From an uncultured Bacteroides sp. (GTDB lineage: Bacteria > Bacteroidota > Bacteroidia > Bacteroidales > Bacteroidaceae), in the NCBI RefSeq assembly GCF_963676325.1, contig NZ_OY781099.1, forward strand, positions 2,728,001-2,792,000: 64,000 nucleotides of DNA, given 5' to 3'. A program made the translations under genes and the position numbers. Below are positions 17,777 through 27,532 of the stretch, piece by piece; the stretch's first letter is position 1; each line of letters begins with the position of its first letter. The notes under the pieces were generated by a model, which was not told where the DNA came from, ran no database searches, and saw only the letters and a list, made by a program, of their open reading frames with translations.

Positions 17777-17784
17777 TAAATTTG
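17777..17784 (+). promoter_or_regulatory. -7 promoter element immediately before the FemAB-like gene
   Basis: TAAATTTG fits TAnnTTTG. Only seven bases separate it from the ATG at 17792, so the transcript would be leaderless or nearly so. Confidence 0.5.
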
Positions 17785-17791
17785 CATCTGC

Positions 17792-18775
17792 ATGTTATTA
17801 AAACTCATTACATATTACCACGGAATTGATATCCCGGAGTTACCCGGAACAAATGTTTTCTACTCGAAAGAGATGTTTCAGGTTTATGAAGCTCTTCCGG
17901 GGTACGCTCCTATTCTGATTGTGGCATACGATGCAATGAAGCCTATTGCTAAAATACTGACTGTTGTGAGGAAATGCAGCCGTTTAATACCTCCCAGCTT
18001 CATAAATCAATATGAAATATACGGAACCGGAGAGTATTTTGATGAAGATATTGATTCTGAATATCTTTTTAGTAAGATGCTGGAATATATAACCAGCATA
18101 GGAACTAAGGAATCTTTCCTCACTGAATTCAGGAACCTGGAAAACCCATTATTCGGATATAAAGCTTTTCGTGAGAATAAATATTTCCCGGTCAATTGGC
18201 TGCGGGTAAGAAACTCTTTTCACAATACCTCTGATTTGCTGCAAAAGGTAAGTGTATCACGACGGAGACAAATAAAAAAAGGATATGCTAACGGGGCAAA
18301 AGTCAGTGTGGCCAACAAACTGGAAGAGATTCAGTTATTCTCCAAAATGATTAAAAGGAACTATTCATACAATATACGCAAGCACTTCCCTTGCATAGAG
18401 TTCTTTGATTATTTTGATGAAAAGGCGGTACACAGTAAGATGAGTAAAATCTTTATCGTAAAATACAAAGATAAAATTATCGGAGGGTCTGTTATAATCT
18501 TTTCGGAAAAGAATGCCTATTTATTGTTTTCCGGAGGCATAAGGAAAACTCACAAAAAACTCTACCCCGGCGTACTTGCTATATGGGAAGCTTTAAAGTT
18601 TGCAAACAATGAAGGTTATGAACATCTGGAATACATGGATGTGGGACTACCTTTCAAGAAACATGGATACAGAGATTTTGTTCTTCGTTTTGGCGGACAA
18701 CAGAAGAGTTCCCGGCGATGGTTTCGTTTCAAATGGTCTTTTTTAAATAATTTTCTTGTTAGAATATACACTTAA
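17792..18775 (+). CDS. FemAB/GNAT-like acyltransferase, function unassigned
   Basis: A 327-residue soluble protein. The C-terminal half (about 145-310) has the GNAT-like strand-helix order seen in FemAB and BioF2-like proteins: SRRRQIKKGYANGAKV, then VKYKDKIIGGSVIIF, YLLFSGGIRKTH and LAIWEALKFANNEGYEHLEYMDVG. Such proteins transfer amino-acyl or acyl groups, often to cell-envelope components. No acceptor can be inferred. The TonB receptor gene follows 68 bp later and may share its transcript. Confidence 0.65.
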   Translation: MLLKLITYYHGIDIPELPGTNVFYSKEMFQVYEALPGYAPILIVAYDAMKPIAKILTVVRKCSRLIPPSFINQYEIYGTGEYFDEDIDSEYLFSKMLEYITSIGTKESFLTEFRNLENPLFGYKAFRENKYFPVNWLRVRNSFHNTSDLLQKVSVSRRRQIKKGYANGAKVSVANKLEEIQLFSKMIKRNYSYNIRKHFPCIEFFDYFDEKAVHSKMSKIFIVKYKDKIIGGSVIIFSEKNAYLLFSGGIRKTHKKLYPGVLAIWEALKFANNEGYEHLEYMDVGLPFKKHGYRDFVLRFGGQQKSSRRWFRFKWSFLNNFLVRIYT

Positions 18776-18843
18776 TCCATTTTTTACGTTATTCATAAAA
18801 GAGAGCACAGATCATTCTGTGTGCAAAAAAGAACAAGCTAATT

Positions 18844-21255
18844 ATGAAGTATTGTGCACTCCTGGCACTTATAATAATATTCTTTCCTACAGCTCTTATT
18901 GCTCAGGGAACAGCCAAGATATCCGGAATCGTAATGGATCAGGATAATAATCCGATTGAAATAGCCAATGTGCGGATTCAGGGGAGATTAACAGGTACAG
19001 TGACTGATTTGAAAGGACATTATTCACTAACTGTTTCATCTAAAGACAGTGTGGTAATTATTTATTCCATGCTGGGATATAATACAAAGAAACGGGTACT
19101 AAAGAATCCTCACGGAGAAATTACTCTTAATGTTGTATTGTTTAATTACGGTTACGAACTGGGAGAAGTTACTGTGACCGAAAGTAAACGGCAAACAGGG
19201 ATGACAGAAAGAATTAAAGCTAAAGGTGCAAAGCTAATGCCGGATGCTTCGGGCGGGAACATTGAAGCTCTGATTGCAACACAGGCCGGAGTCAGTTCTC
19301 ATAATGAACTGAGTTCTCAATACAATGTGCGGGGAGGAAGTTTTGATGAGAACATTGTTTATGTAAACGGTGTGGAGATTTATCGTCCGTTATTAATTCG
19401 TTCGGGGCAACAAGAAGGTCTGAGTTTTATAAACCCGGATATGGTACAGGAAATAGGTTTCTCTTCCGGAGGCTATGAATCAAAATATGGAGACAAGATG
19501 TCGTCTGTTCTTGATATCACCTACAAAAAACCGGAGCATCTGGAAGGTTCAGTTTCAGCCAGCCTATTGGGAGCAAGTGCTTACGTGGGTTTTGCTACCA
19601 AACACTTCTCAATGATTAACGGCATTCGCTATAAAACCAGCCGCTATCTTTTAGGTAGTCTGGAGACTAAAGGGGAATACGATCCAAGCTTCTTTGATTA
19701 CCAGACTTATCTGAACTGGTCACCAAACAAGCGTTGGGAGATTGGATTTATAGGCAACATCTCACAAAACAGATATAATTTTATTCCCAAAGACCGTACC
19801 ACTAAATTCGGAACGATCTCTTCTATTCAGGAATTCAAAGTATATTTCGGAGGACAGGAACGAGATTTATTTCAGACTTATTTTGGTTCAGGAAGCATAA
19901 CATATCATCTGAATCCATACAATGACGTCACATTTATTGCTTCCGCTTTCCATACCAAAGAGCAAGAGACTTATGATATTACAGGGCAGTATTGGCTAAA
20001 CTCATTAGACGGAAGCACATCCAACGGAACGACAAATGAAGATCAAACTGTTGGTGTAGGGACTTATATGGAACATGCCCGGAATTATTTAAATGCCAAT
20101 GTGCAAAGTTATTCAATTGCCGGAAGTCATAAAGTAAAAAGTAACCTTATCAAATGGGGATTGGAACTCAAGAAAGAGTTTATCAAAGACAAGCTTCGTG
20201 AATGGGAAATGAGAGATTCTGCAGGTTATTCTCTACCTCACACAAGTAATGAAGTGGAACTGATTTACAGCTTAGCTTCAAAAAATGAAATAAGAAGTGA
20301 CCGGTTTTCATTCTATACACAGGACACCTACAAATTTTCTTCAAACATAGGATTATTTACTCTCAATGCCGGAGTACGTGGAAGTTACTGGAACTGGAAT
20401 AAAGAATTTATCTTTAGTCCTCGCATTTCAGTAGCACTTATCCCCCGGTTTAATGAAAACTTAACCTTCCGTGCTGCTACGGGAGTTTATTATCAGGCAC
20501 CTTTCTACAAAGAGTTTCGTGACACAACAACTGTAGATGGAAATACAATCGTGACACTTAATAAAGACATCAAATCTCAGCGTTCAATCCATTTTGTTCT
20601 GGCAAGTGATTATAAGTTTCGTGCACTCGAACGTCCGTTCAAATTCACAACAGAACTTTATTACAAAAAGCTAAGCGATCTGATTCCATACAATGTAAAT
20701 AATGTGCGTGTAAGTTATTACGGTAAGAATCTGGCAAGCGGTTATGCCACTGGTATTGATATGAAATTATTTGGTGAATTTGTTCAGGGAACAGATTCCT
20801 GGCTTTGCCTTTCATTAATGCAAACAGAAGAAAAATTCAACGAAAAATGGATTCCTCGTCCAACAGACCAAAGATATAATATCTCACTCTATTTCAGTGA
20901 CTACTTTCCGGGAAACAAAAAATGGAAAATGAATCTGAAAGCCACATGGGCAGACGGGCTTCCCTTTGGCCCTCCCCATTCAGGAAGAGAAGAAATGATA
21001 TTCAGAACTCCCCCATACAAAAGAGTAGATATTGGTATGTCAAGACAACTTATTGACAATGAGAATGGAGACTACAGAGGACGCATTAGTCGCCATATCC
21101 GCAACATGTGGCTTGGAGTAGACGTTTTCAATTTGCTTGGAATAAACAATGTGAACTCCTATTATTGGGTTACTGATGTATATAATAGTCAGTATGCAGT
21201 ACCTAATTACCTTACATCACGTCAAATTAACGTCCGGCTCCTTTTAGAGTTTTAA
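18844..21255 (+). CDS. TonB-dependent outer-membrane receptor with N-terminal carboxypeptidase-regulatory-like domain
   Basis: An 803-residue protein with a signal peptide (about 1-20), a CarboxypepD_reg-like beta-sandwich (about 23-100; AKISGIVMDQDNNPIEIANV), a plug (about 115-230; SSQYNVRGGSFDENIVYVNG) and a beta-barrel ending in an aromatic C-terminal strand (NVRLLLEF). It imports a substrate across the outer membrane using TonB energy. No SusD partner is adjacent, so it is probably a siderophore, vitamin or peptide receptor rather than a glycan importer. Confidence 0.9.
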   Translation: MKYCALLALIIIFFPTALIAQGTAKISGIVMDQDNNPIEIANVRIQGRLTGTVTDLKGHYSLTVSSKDSVVIIYSMLGYNTKKRVLKNPHGEITLNVVLFNYGYELGEVTVTESKRQTGMTERIKAKGAKLMPDASGGNIEALIATQAGVSSHNELSSQYNVRGGSFDENIVYVNGVEIYRPLLIRSGQQEGLSFINPDMVQEIGFSSGGYESKYGDKMSSVLDITYKKPEHLEGSVSASLLGASAYVGFATKHFSMINGIRYKTSRYLLGSLETKGEYDPSFFDYQTYLNWSPNKRWEIGFIGNISQNRYNFIPKDRTTKFGTISSIQEFKVYFGGQERDLFQTYFGSGSITYHLNPYNDVTFIASAFHTKEQETYDITGQYWLNSLDGSTSNGTTNEDQTVGVGTYMEHARNYLNANVQSYSIAGSHKVKSNLIKWGLELKKEFIKDKLREWEMRDSAGYSLPHTSNEVELIYSLASKNEIRSDRFSFYTQDTYKFSSNIGLFTLNAGVRGSYWNWNKEFIFSPRISVALIPRFNENLTFRAATGVYYQAPFYKEFRDTTTVDGNTIVTLNKDIKSQRSIHFVLASDYKFRALERPFKFTTELYYKKLSDLIPYNVNNVRVSYYGKNLASGYATGIDMKLFGEFVQGTDSWLCLSLMQTEEKFNEKWIPRPTDQRYNISLYFSDYFPGNKKWKMNLKATWADGLPFGPPHSGREEMIFRTPPYKRVDIGMSRQLIDNENGDYRGRISRHIRNMWLGVDVFNLLGINNVNSYYWVTDVYNSQYAVPNYLTSRQINVRLLLEF

Positions 21256-21373
21256 CTGCATAATAGTCTAAATTAAATGCAGAAATATTTCTTTATTAAG
21301 AAGTAATTGACTTTCTTTGTATTGTTATATCCTATTAGGAAATATTAATATACTAACAAAAAATAGAATTGTC

Positions 21374-21778
21374 ATGAAGATTTCTCACATTGAACATTTG
21401 GGTATTGCCGTTAAGAGCATTGAAGAAGCTTTACCTTATTATGAGAATGTATTAGGTTTAAAGTGCTACAGCATCGAAGTAGTTGAAGACCAAAAAGTTA
21501 GAACTGCTTTTCTAAAAGTAGGTGATACTAAAATAGAACTATTAGAACCTACAAGTCCTGAAAGTACTATCGCTAAATTTATTGAAAATAAGGGTGCCGG
21601 CGTTCATCATGTAGCATTCGCTATTGAAGACGGAGTAGCCAATGCTTTGGCAGAAGCAGAAGGAAAAGAAATTCGGTTAATCGACAAAGCACCTCGTAAG
21701 GGAGCAGAAGGATTGCAGATAGCTTTTCTTCATCCAAAATCAACACTCGGTGTGCTAACCGAACTTTGTGAACACTAA
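21374..21778 (+). CDS. mce: methylmalonyl-CoA epimerase
   Basis: A 134-residue vicinal-oxygen-chelate protein that interconverts (R)- and (S)-methylmalonyl-CoA. The metal ligands are suggested by HIEHLGIAVK, GVHHVAFAIED and the terminal GVLTELCEH. The ATG at 21374 gives the standard start MKISHIEHLG; a longer frame upstream lacks similarity. It leads the methylmalonyl-CoA decarboxylase cluster, the last part of the succinate-to-propionate pathway. Confidence 0.94.
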   Translation: MKISHIEHLGIAVKSIEEALPYYENVLGLKCYSIEVVEDQKVRTAFLKVGDTKIELLEPTSPESTIAKFIENKGAGVHHVAFAIEDGVANALAEAEGKEIRLIDKAPRKGAEGLQIAFLHPKSTLGVLTELCEH

Positions 21779-21804
21779 ATTATTAACTTTAATATCATAA
21801 ATTC

Positions 21805-23358
21805 ATGAGTAACCAACTTGAAAAAGTAAAAGAGCTTATTGAACTACGTACTCAAGCTCGCTTAGGTGGTGGCGAAAAAGCTATTGAAAAACAACACGCG
21901 AAAGGGAAATACACTGCACGTGAGCGTATCGCTCAATTATTAGACGATGGTAGTTTTGAAGAGTTCGATATGTTTGTTAAACACAGATGTACAAACTTCG
22001 GACAAGAAAAGAAATCATTCTTAGGTGATGGAGTTGTTACCGGATATGGAACCATTGAAGGAAGACTAGTATATGTTTTTGCACAAGACTTTACAGTTTT
22101 TGGAGGCTCATTGTCTGAAACAATGGCGCTAAAGATATGTAAGGTAATGGATCAGGCTATGAAAGTAGGTGCTCCGGTTATTGGAATCAATGACTCAGGT
22201 GGTGCACGTATTCAGGAAGGCATCAATGCATTGGGCGGTTATGCTGAAATATTCCAACGTAACATCCTGGCATCTGGAGTTATTCCTCAAATCTCAGGAA
22301 TCTTTGGTCCTTGTGCCGGTGGTGCTGTTTATTCTCCAGCACTTACTGACTTTACCCTGATGATGGAAGGCTCTTCATATATGTTCCTAACCGGACCAAA
22401 AGTTGTAAAAACTGTAACCGGTGAAGATGTTACTCAGGAAGAACTGGGAGGTGCAAGCGTTCACTCTTCGAAATCGGGTGTAACTCACTTCACTGCTAAA
22501 ACAGAAGAAGAAGGTTTAGGCATTATCCGCAAATTACTTAGCTTTATTCCTCAGAACAATCTGGAAGAAGCTCCGCTTGTAAAATGTGAAGATCCAATAG
22601 ACCGTTTGGAAGATTCATTAAATGAAATTATTCCGGATAGTCCAAACAAGCCATATGATATGTACGAAGTTATCGGTGCTATCATTGATAACGGTGAATT
22701 CCTTGAAGTTCAGAAAGACTATGCAAAGAATATTATTATCGGATTTGCTCGTTTCAATGGACAGTCTGTTGGTGTAGTAGCTAACCAGCCTAAATATCTG
22801 GCAGGTGTACTTGATAGTAATGCTTCTCGTAAAGCCGGACGTTTTGTTCGTTTCTGCGATGCCTTTAATATTCCTATAGTTACTTTGGTTGACGTTCCTG
22901 GATTCTTACCAGGTACCGGACAAGAATACAACGGAGTAATTCTTCACGGAGCTAAATTACTTTATGCTTATGGTGAAGCAACTGTTCCAAAAGTAACTGT
23001 AACATTAAGAAAATCATACGGTGGTTCACATATTGTAATGAGTTGTAAACAACTTCGTGGCGATATGAACTATGCATGGCCAACTTCAGAAATTGCCGTA
23101 ATGGGTGGTGCCGGAGCTGTTGAAGTGTTATATGCTAAAGAAGCCAAAGAAGCAGAAGATCCAATTGCATTTATGGCACAGAAAGAAGCTGAATACACTA
23201 AGCTGTTTGCTAACCCATACAATGCTGCAAAATATGGTTATATTGACGATGTGATTGAACCAAGAAACACTCGTTTCCGTATTATCCGTGCATTACAGCA
23301 ATTGCAGACCAAGAAATTAATTAATCCTGCTAAGAAGCATGGTAATATTCCATTATAA
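21805..23358 (+). CDS. mmdA: methylmalonyl-CoA decarboxylase / propionyl-CoA carboxylase, carboxyltransferase (alpha) subunit
   Basis: A 517-residue carboxyltransferase of the acyl-CoA carboxylase beta-type family, with the two crotonase-like halves typical of the family. Glycine-rich oxyanion loops are seen at SGGARIQEG and GPCAGGAVYSPA in the first half and at VDVPGFLPGTGQE and KSYGGSHIVMS in the second. It moves the carboxyl group from (S)-methylmalonyl-CoA to the biotin carrier. The adjoining membrane and biotin genes point to the sodium-pumping decarboxylase rather than to a biosynthetic carboxylase. Confidence 0.95.
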   Translation: MSNQLEKVKELIELRTQARLGGGEKAIEKQHAKGKYTARERIAQLLDDGSFEEFDMFVKHRCTNFGQEKKSFLGDGVVTGYGTIEGRLVYVFAQDFTVFGGSLSETMALKICKVMDQAMKVGAPVIGINDSGGARIQEGINALGGYAEIFQRNILASGVIPQISGIFGPCAGGAVYSPALTDFTLMMEGSSYMFLTGPKVVKTVTGEDVTQEELGGASVHSSKSGVTHFTAKTEEEGLGIIRKLLSFIPQNNLEEAPLVKCEDPIDRLEDSLNEIIPDSPNKPYDMYEVIGAIIDNGEFLEVQKDYAKNIIIGFARFNGQSVGVVANQPKYLAGVLDSNASRKAGRFVRFCDAFNIPIVTLVDVPGFLPGTGQEYNGVILHGAKLLYAYGEATVPKVTVTLRKSYGGSHIVMSCKQLRGDMNYAWPTSEIAVMGGAGAVEVLYAKEAKEAEDPIAFMAQKEAEYTKLFANPYNAAKYGYIDDVIEPRNTRFRIIRALQQLQTKKLINPAKKHGNIPL

Positions 23359-23379
23359 GTAACTACAAACCTTAAAGTT

Positions 23380-23808
23380 ATGAACAAATTATATAAAGGA
23401 GTATTAGTCATCACATTGCTTGCTGCAGGTATTGGCGTTAATGCCCAAAACACTGAACCAGGAGATTCAGCAGGTATAGGCATGGCTATTATTGGAATGG
23501 TAACTGTTTTTATCGGATTAATTCTTTTTTCACTTGCATTTAAAGTTATTGCCAACATTTCTATTGGGTTAACTAAAAGAAATGCAATGAAAGTTCAGGG
23601 AATTACTGATATGAAAGTTGCACACGAAAAATCTATCGGATCTGAATCGGGAGAAATTTTTGCTGCTATATCAATGGCACTGCACGAATATCAGGATAAT
23701 GTACATGATGTGGAAGACACAGTATTAACCATTGATAAGGTTAAACGTAACTATTCTCCATGGAGTTCTAAGATTTATACTTTAACTGAAACCCCGCGTA
23801 GACGTTAA
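23380..23808 (+). CDS. mmdD: OadG-family small membrane subunit of the sodium-pumping decarboxylase
   Basis: A 142-residue protein with a signal-like hydrophobic N-terminus (about 1-22), one further transmembrane helix (about 32-60; GMAIIGMVTVFIGLILFSLAF) and a soluble tail. It belongs to the oxaloacetate decarboxylase gamma / methylmalonyl-CoA decarboxylase delta group, which holds the soluble carboxyltransferase to the membrane subunit. Its place between alpha and the biotin carrier supports this. Confidence 0.85.
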   Translation: MNKLYKGVLVITLLAAGIGVNAQNTEPGDSAGIGMAIIGMVTVFIGLILFSLAFKVIANISIGLTKRNAMKVQGITDMKVAHEKSIGSESGEIFAAISMALHEYQDNVHDVEDTVLTIDKVKRNYSPWSSKIYTLTETPRRR

Positions 23809-23844
23809 AAGCATTTCAATATTAATTATTTAATTAAATAAACA

Positions 23845-24273
23845 ATGAAACAATATAAATATAAAATCAATGGAAACCTCTATAAAGTTACGGTTAATGA
23901 CATTGATGAAAACAATATCGCGACAGTTGAAGTAAACGGCACACCATACAAGGTAGAGATAGATAAACCTATAGTTCCTAAACCTGTAACTCGTCCGGCT
24001 GCTGCTCCTAAAACAGAAAGTGGTGCTCCGGTTGTTACCCGTAAACCTGCAACTTCAAATAAGAGTGCAGTTAAGTCTCCGCTTCCAGGTATCATTTTGG
24101 AACTCAAAGTTAAAGTTGGAGATGTTGTAAAGAAAGGACAGACTGTTCTTATTCTGGAAGCAATGAAGATGGAAAACAACATCCATGCGGATAAAGATGG
24201 AAAGGTTACTACTATTAATGTAAACAATGGAGATTCTGTTCTTGAAGGTACAGATCTGATCATAATCGAATAA
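23845..24273 (+). CDS. mmdC: biotin carboxyl carrier subunit of methylmalonyl-CoA decarboxylase
   Basis: A 142-residue protein with an N-terminal beta-rich part, a flexible Pro/Ala/Thr-rich linker (about 42-73) and a biotinyl domain (about 74-142). The biotin-accepting lysine is Lys108 in EAMKME. It carries the carboxyl group from MmdA to the membrane subunit MmdB. The next gene starts 5 bp after its stop. Confidence 0.95.
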   Translation: MKQYKYKINGNLYKVTVNDIDENNIATVEVNGTPYKVEIDKPIVPKPVTRPAAAPKTESGAPVVTRKPATSNKSAVKSPLPGIILELKVKVGDVVKKGQTVLILEAMKMENNIHADKDGKVTTINVNNGDSVLEGTDLIIIE

Positions 24274-24277
24274 TAGT

Positions 24278-25429
24278 ATGGGAGAACTAGGAACATATCT
24301 AACAAATAACTTTGCTGACTTCTGGAATTTCACCGGATTCGCAAACGCTACGCCAGGCGGGCTTTTAATGCTGCTTGTCGGAATGTTTTTAATCTATCTG
24401 GCAGTCAAAAAAGACTTTGAACCGATGTTACTCATTCCAATTGGTTTTGGTATACTTATCGGTAATATTCTTCCTTTCAGAATAGATGAAGCTGGATTCT
24501 ATGACGAAGGGTCAGTACTCAACATTTTATATCAAGGTTTACAAAGCGGATGGTATATTCCATTAATGCTTTTAGGAATTGGTGCAATAACAGACTTCTC
24601 AGCCCTGATATCTAATCCTAAATTAATGTTGGTGGGAGCTGCTGCTCAGCTTGGTATCTTTGGTGCATATATACTTGCTACGGTTTTAGGACTTGATTCT
24701 AATCTTGCTGCAGGTATTGGTACAATTGGTAGTGCAAGCGGACCAATAGCTATTTTCCTTGCAACAAAGCTATCGCCCGAATTAATTGGAGTAATTGCAA
24801 TATCTGTTTATACCTATATCGCTCTGATTCCGGTTATACAGCCTCCAATCATGCGATTCTTAACAAATGATAGTGACAGAACAATCAAGATGAAACCTGC
24901 ACGTCAGGTATCACATACAGAAAAAGTAATGTTCCCGATCATCGGATTATTGCTGACCTGTTTATTGATTCCTGCTGCACTGCCATTGCTGGGAATGCTT
25001 TTCTTTGGTAATTTACTGAAAGAAAGTGGCGTTACCCGTCGTTTAGCAGAAACTGCAAGCGGAGCATTGCTTGATATAGTAACTATCCTTTTAGGATTAA
25101 CTGTTGGTATTACTCTTACTGCATGTAATTTCTTTACTGCAAATACATTGTATACCATTGTCCTTGGTTTATTAGCGATAGTTATTGCCACTGTCTCAGG
25201 AATCCTGTTTATTAAGTTATTTAATCTGTTCCTTAAACAAGGTAATAAGATTAATCCACTTATTGGTAGTGCCGGAATATCAGCTCCTGTTTCAACTCGT
25301 GTTGCAGAAGAAGTTGCTCTTGAATATGATTCAACCAATTACTTATCGGCTCATGCCATGGGTCCTTGCGTAGCAGGTTTTATCGGTTCTGCAATAGCTG
25401 CCGGTTTATTCATGGGATTGTTAATGTAA
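24278..25429 (+). CDS. mmdB: sodium-translocating decarboxylase beta subunit
   Basis: A 383-residue integral membrane protein with roughly ten hydrophobic helices, of the OadB/MmdB/GcdB family. It decarboxylates carboxybiotin and exports sodium ions. The conserved pore-side segments GIGTIGSASGPIAIFLATKLSPEL and NPLIGSAGISAPVSTRVAEEVA are present. It completes the pump encoded from 21805 and is followed by a clean terminator. Confidence 0.95.
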   Translation: MGELGTYLTNNFADFWNFTGFANATPGGLLMLLVGMFLIYLAVKKDFEPMLLIPIGFGILIGNILPFRIDEAGFYDEGSVLNILYQGLQSGWYIPLMLLGIGAITDFSALISNPKLMLVGAAAQLGIFGAYILATVLGLDSNLAAGIGTIGSASGPIAIFLATKLSPELIGVIAISVYTYIALIPVIQPPIMRFLTNDSDRTIKMKPARQVSHTEKVMFPIIGLLLTCLLIPAALPLLGMLFFGNLLKESGVTRRLAETASGALLDIVTILLGLTVGITLTACNFFTANTLYTIVLGLLAIVIATVSGILFIKLFNLFLKQGNKINPLIGSAGISAPVSTRVAEEVALEYDSTNYLSAHAMGPCVAGFIGSAIAAGLFMGLLM

Positions 25430-25450
25430 ACATACATTCTAATTATATTA

Positions 25451-25487
25451 AAACGTCTGCCTCCTTAAGAGCGCAGACGTTTTTTTG
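25451..25487 (+). terminator. intrinsic terminator after mmdB
   Basis: AAACGTCTGC pairs with GCAGACGTTT around a 12-nt loop, and a run of T follows. It ends the decarboxylase operon. Confidence 0.88.
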
Positions 25488-25502
25488 TTACAAGCCATGC
25501 AA

Positions 25503-25516
25503 TGAAAACGTTTGCA
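25503..25516. promoter_or_regulatory. probable LacI-family operator upstream of the GH13 gene
   Basis: TGAAAACGTTTGCA is a near-palindrome with a central CG. It shares CGTTTGCAC and the preceding GCCATGCAAT (25494-25503) with the site between susC and the LacI gene at 40925. It lies about 45 bp upstream of a near-consensus -7 element (25561-25569) and 94 bp before the start codon, so activation is as likely as repression. Confidence 0.6.
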
Positions 25517-25609
25517 CAATCTTATATAAAAAGAACAACAACGATCTCCAACAGGGAAATTATATTTTGCGTACATTAGTCCCTATATTACTTTATATTA
25601 ATTTAGGCC

Positions 25610-27460
25610 ATGAGAAAAACACTTTTAACTTTCATCTTGTTTATAATAGCAGTAACTACAAATGCAGCTGGTATGATAGATAAGATAGAACCATCTTTCT
25701 GGTATGTCGGGATGAAGAATCCGGAACTACAACTAATGATATACGGAGAAAACATCGCTTCGTCGGATGTTTCTGTACGTTATCCGGGAGTTTACTTAAA
25801 CAGTATAGTTAAGCTGGAAAGCCCCAATTACCTATTGGTTTACCTCACACTCGACAAGGATGCAAAGGCAGGCAAAGTTGAGCTGACTTTCACACAAGGA
25901 AAGAAAAAAAACATTCAGTATTATGAACTTAAGGAACGCTCAATGAAAGGTTGTGAGCGAATTGGTTTTGATGCATCGGATGTACTTTACATGCTAATGC
26001 CCGATCGTTTCTCCAATGGTAATCCGGGAAATGATAATGATAAAACATTATCCCCTTCCTCTGCAAACCGCAACGATCCCAACGCCCGTCATGGAGGCGA
26101 TCTTACCGGTATACAAAATCATCTGGATTATTTTAATGATCTTGGAATTACCGCATTATGGTTCACCCCTGTTCTTGAGAATAGCATGACAGGCGGATCA
26201 TATCACGGATATGCCACTACGAATTACTATAAAGTGGATCCTCGTCTGGGCACAAACGATGAATATAAAGACCTGATTGAAAAGGCTCACGGAAAGAAGC
26301 TTAAGATTGTAATGGATATGATTTTTAACCACTGCGGTTCTGAACATCCATGGCTAAAAGATATGCCATCGCGTGACTGGTTTAACTTTCCGGATTATGA
26401 AAAGAATTTTGTTCAGACAAACTTTAAATTAACACCGCACGTTGACCCTTATGCATCGGATTATGATTTTAAAACAATGAACGATGGATGGTTTGTGCGC
26501 AGCATGCCCGATTTAAACCAAAGAAATCCGCATGTTCTTCGTTATCTTATTCAGAATAGTTTCTGGTGGATTGAATATGCAGGCATTGATGGCATTCGTA
26601 TGGATACATATCCGTATGCAGACTTTAATGCTATGTCACAATGGATGAAAGAGCTGAATGAGGAATATCCCAATTATAATGTGGTAGGTGAATCCTGGGT
26701 TACCGAACCGGCTTACACAGCTTACTGGCAAAAAGATTCTAAACTGGCTGCCCCACGTAACTCCAACCTGAAAACTGTAATGGATTTCAGTTTCTATGAT
26801 AAGATGAGTCAGGCAAAGAAAGAAGAAAGCAATGAAGATGGCAAAGGGTTAAACCGTATATATAACAATTTTGTGTACGATTTCCTCTACCCTAACCCAT
26901 TGTCGGTAATGGCATTCCTTGAGAATCATGATACCGACCGTTTTCTGGAAGATGGAAATGATATTGCCGGATTAAAGCAAGCCGTTACATTACTTCTTAC
27001 TACCCGACGCATTCCGCAGCTTTATTACGGTACGGAGATTATGATGAACGGCAGAAAGAACGTTAGTGACGGTAATGTTCGTAAGGACTTCCCCGGCGGT
27101 TGGAAAGATGATGCGCAAAATGCTTTTACCAAAGAAGGACGCACCGATCTACAGAACGAAGCATTTAATTTTATCAGCAAAATTCTGCATTGGAGAAAGG
27201 ATAATGCTGTAATATCAGAAGGTACTATGAAACATTTCCTCACACAAAACGGCATCTATGTTTATGCCCGTTGTTTTGAAGGAAAAACAGCTTTAGTTAT
27301 ACTTAACGGAACAAGCAAAGAACAGAACCTTCCTATTAAATCTTACAAAGAGGTAATAAAAGAGAAAACAACAGGCAAAGATATTATCAGTGAACAGACT
27401 GTAGATTTAACCAACGATCTGACACTTTCACCAAGACAATCGATGATTATAGAGTTATAA
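25610..27460 (+). CDS. GH13 alpha-amylase-family enzyme, neopullulanase/cyclomaltodextrinase-like
   Basis: A 616-residue protein with a signal peptide (about 1-19), an N-terminal E-set domain of the cyclomaltodextrinase type (about 23-108), a GH13 barrel (about 120-510) and a C-terminal beta domain. The catalytic residues are Asp332 (GIRMD), Glu361 (VVGES) and Asp441 (LENHD). It resembles the periplasmic SusA-type neopullulanases that cut imported malto-oligosaccharides. It is 7 kb from the SusCDE operon but has a matching upstream operator, so it probably belongs to the same regulon. Confidence 0.9.
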   Translation: MRKTLLTFILFIIAVTTNAAGMIDKIEPSFWYVGMKNPELQLMIYGENIASSDVSVRYPGVYLNSIVKLESPNYLLVYLTLDKDAKAGKVELTFTQGKKKNIQYYELKERSMKGCERIGFDASDVLYMLMPDRFSNGNPGNDNDKTLSPSSANRNDPNARHGGDLTGIQNHLDYFNDLGITALWFTPVLENSMTGGSYHGYATTNYYKVDPRLGTNDEYKDLIEKAHGKKLKIVMDMIFNHCGSEHPWLKDMPSRDWFNFPDYEKNFVQTNFKLTPHVDPYASDYDFKTMNDGWFVRSMPDLNQRNPHVLRYLIQNSFWWIEYAGIDGIRMDTYPYADFNAMSQWMKELNEEYPNYNVVGESWVTEPAYTAYWQKDSKLAAPRNSNLKTVMDFSFYDKMSQAKKEESNEDGKGLNRIYNNFVYDFLYPNPLSVMAFLENHDTDRFLEDGNDIAGLKQAVTLLLTTRRIPQLYYGTEIMMNGRKNVSDGNVRKDFPGGWKDDAQNAFTKEGRTDLQNEAFNFISKILHWRKDNAVISEGTMKHFLTQNGIYVYARCFEGKTALVILNGTSKEQNLPIKSYKEVIKEKTTGKDIISEQTVDLTNDLTLSPRQSMIIEL

Positions 27461-27484
27461 GAATAAAAGGATTGGATGGATAAC

Positions 27485-27526
27485 AAAAAAGTGGCTGTAA
27501 TCTTTAAAAGATACAGCCACTTTTTT
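27485..27526. terminator. bidirectional terminator between GH13 and GH25 genes
   Basis: AAAAAAGTGGCTGTA pairs with TACAGCCACTTTTTT around a short loop. It has A and T runs on its two sides, so it can end both convergent transcripts. Confidence 0.88.
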
Positions 27527-27532
27527 ATTCTA

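Noticed and set aside
25366..25683. 105-residue plus-strand open frame across the mmdB end and the GH13 start
   Set aside because: It runs through the mmdB terminator, the operator and two real genes in another frame.
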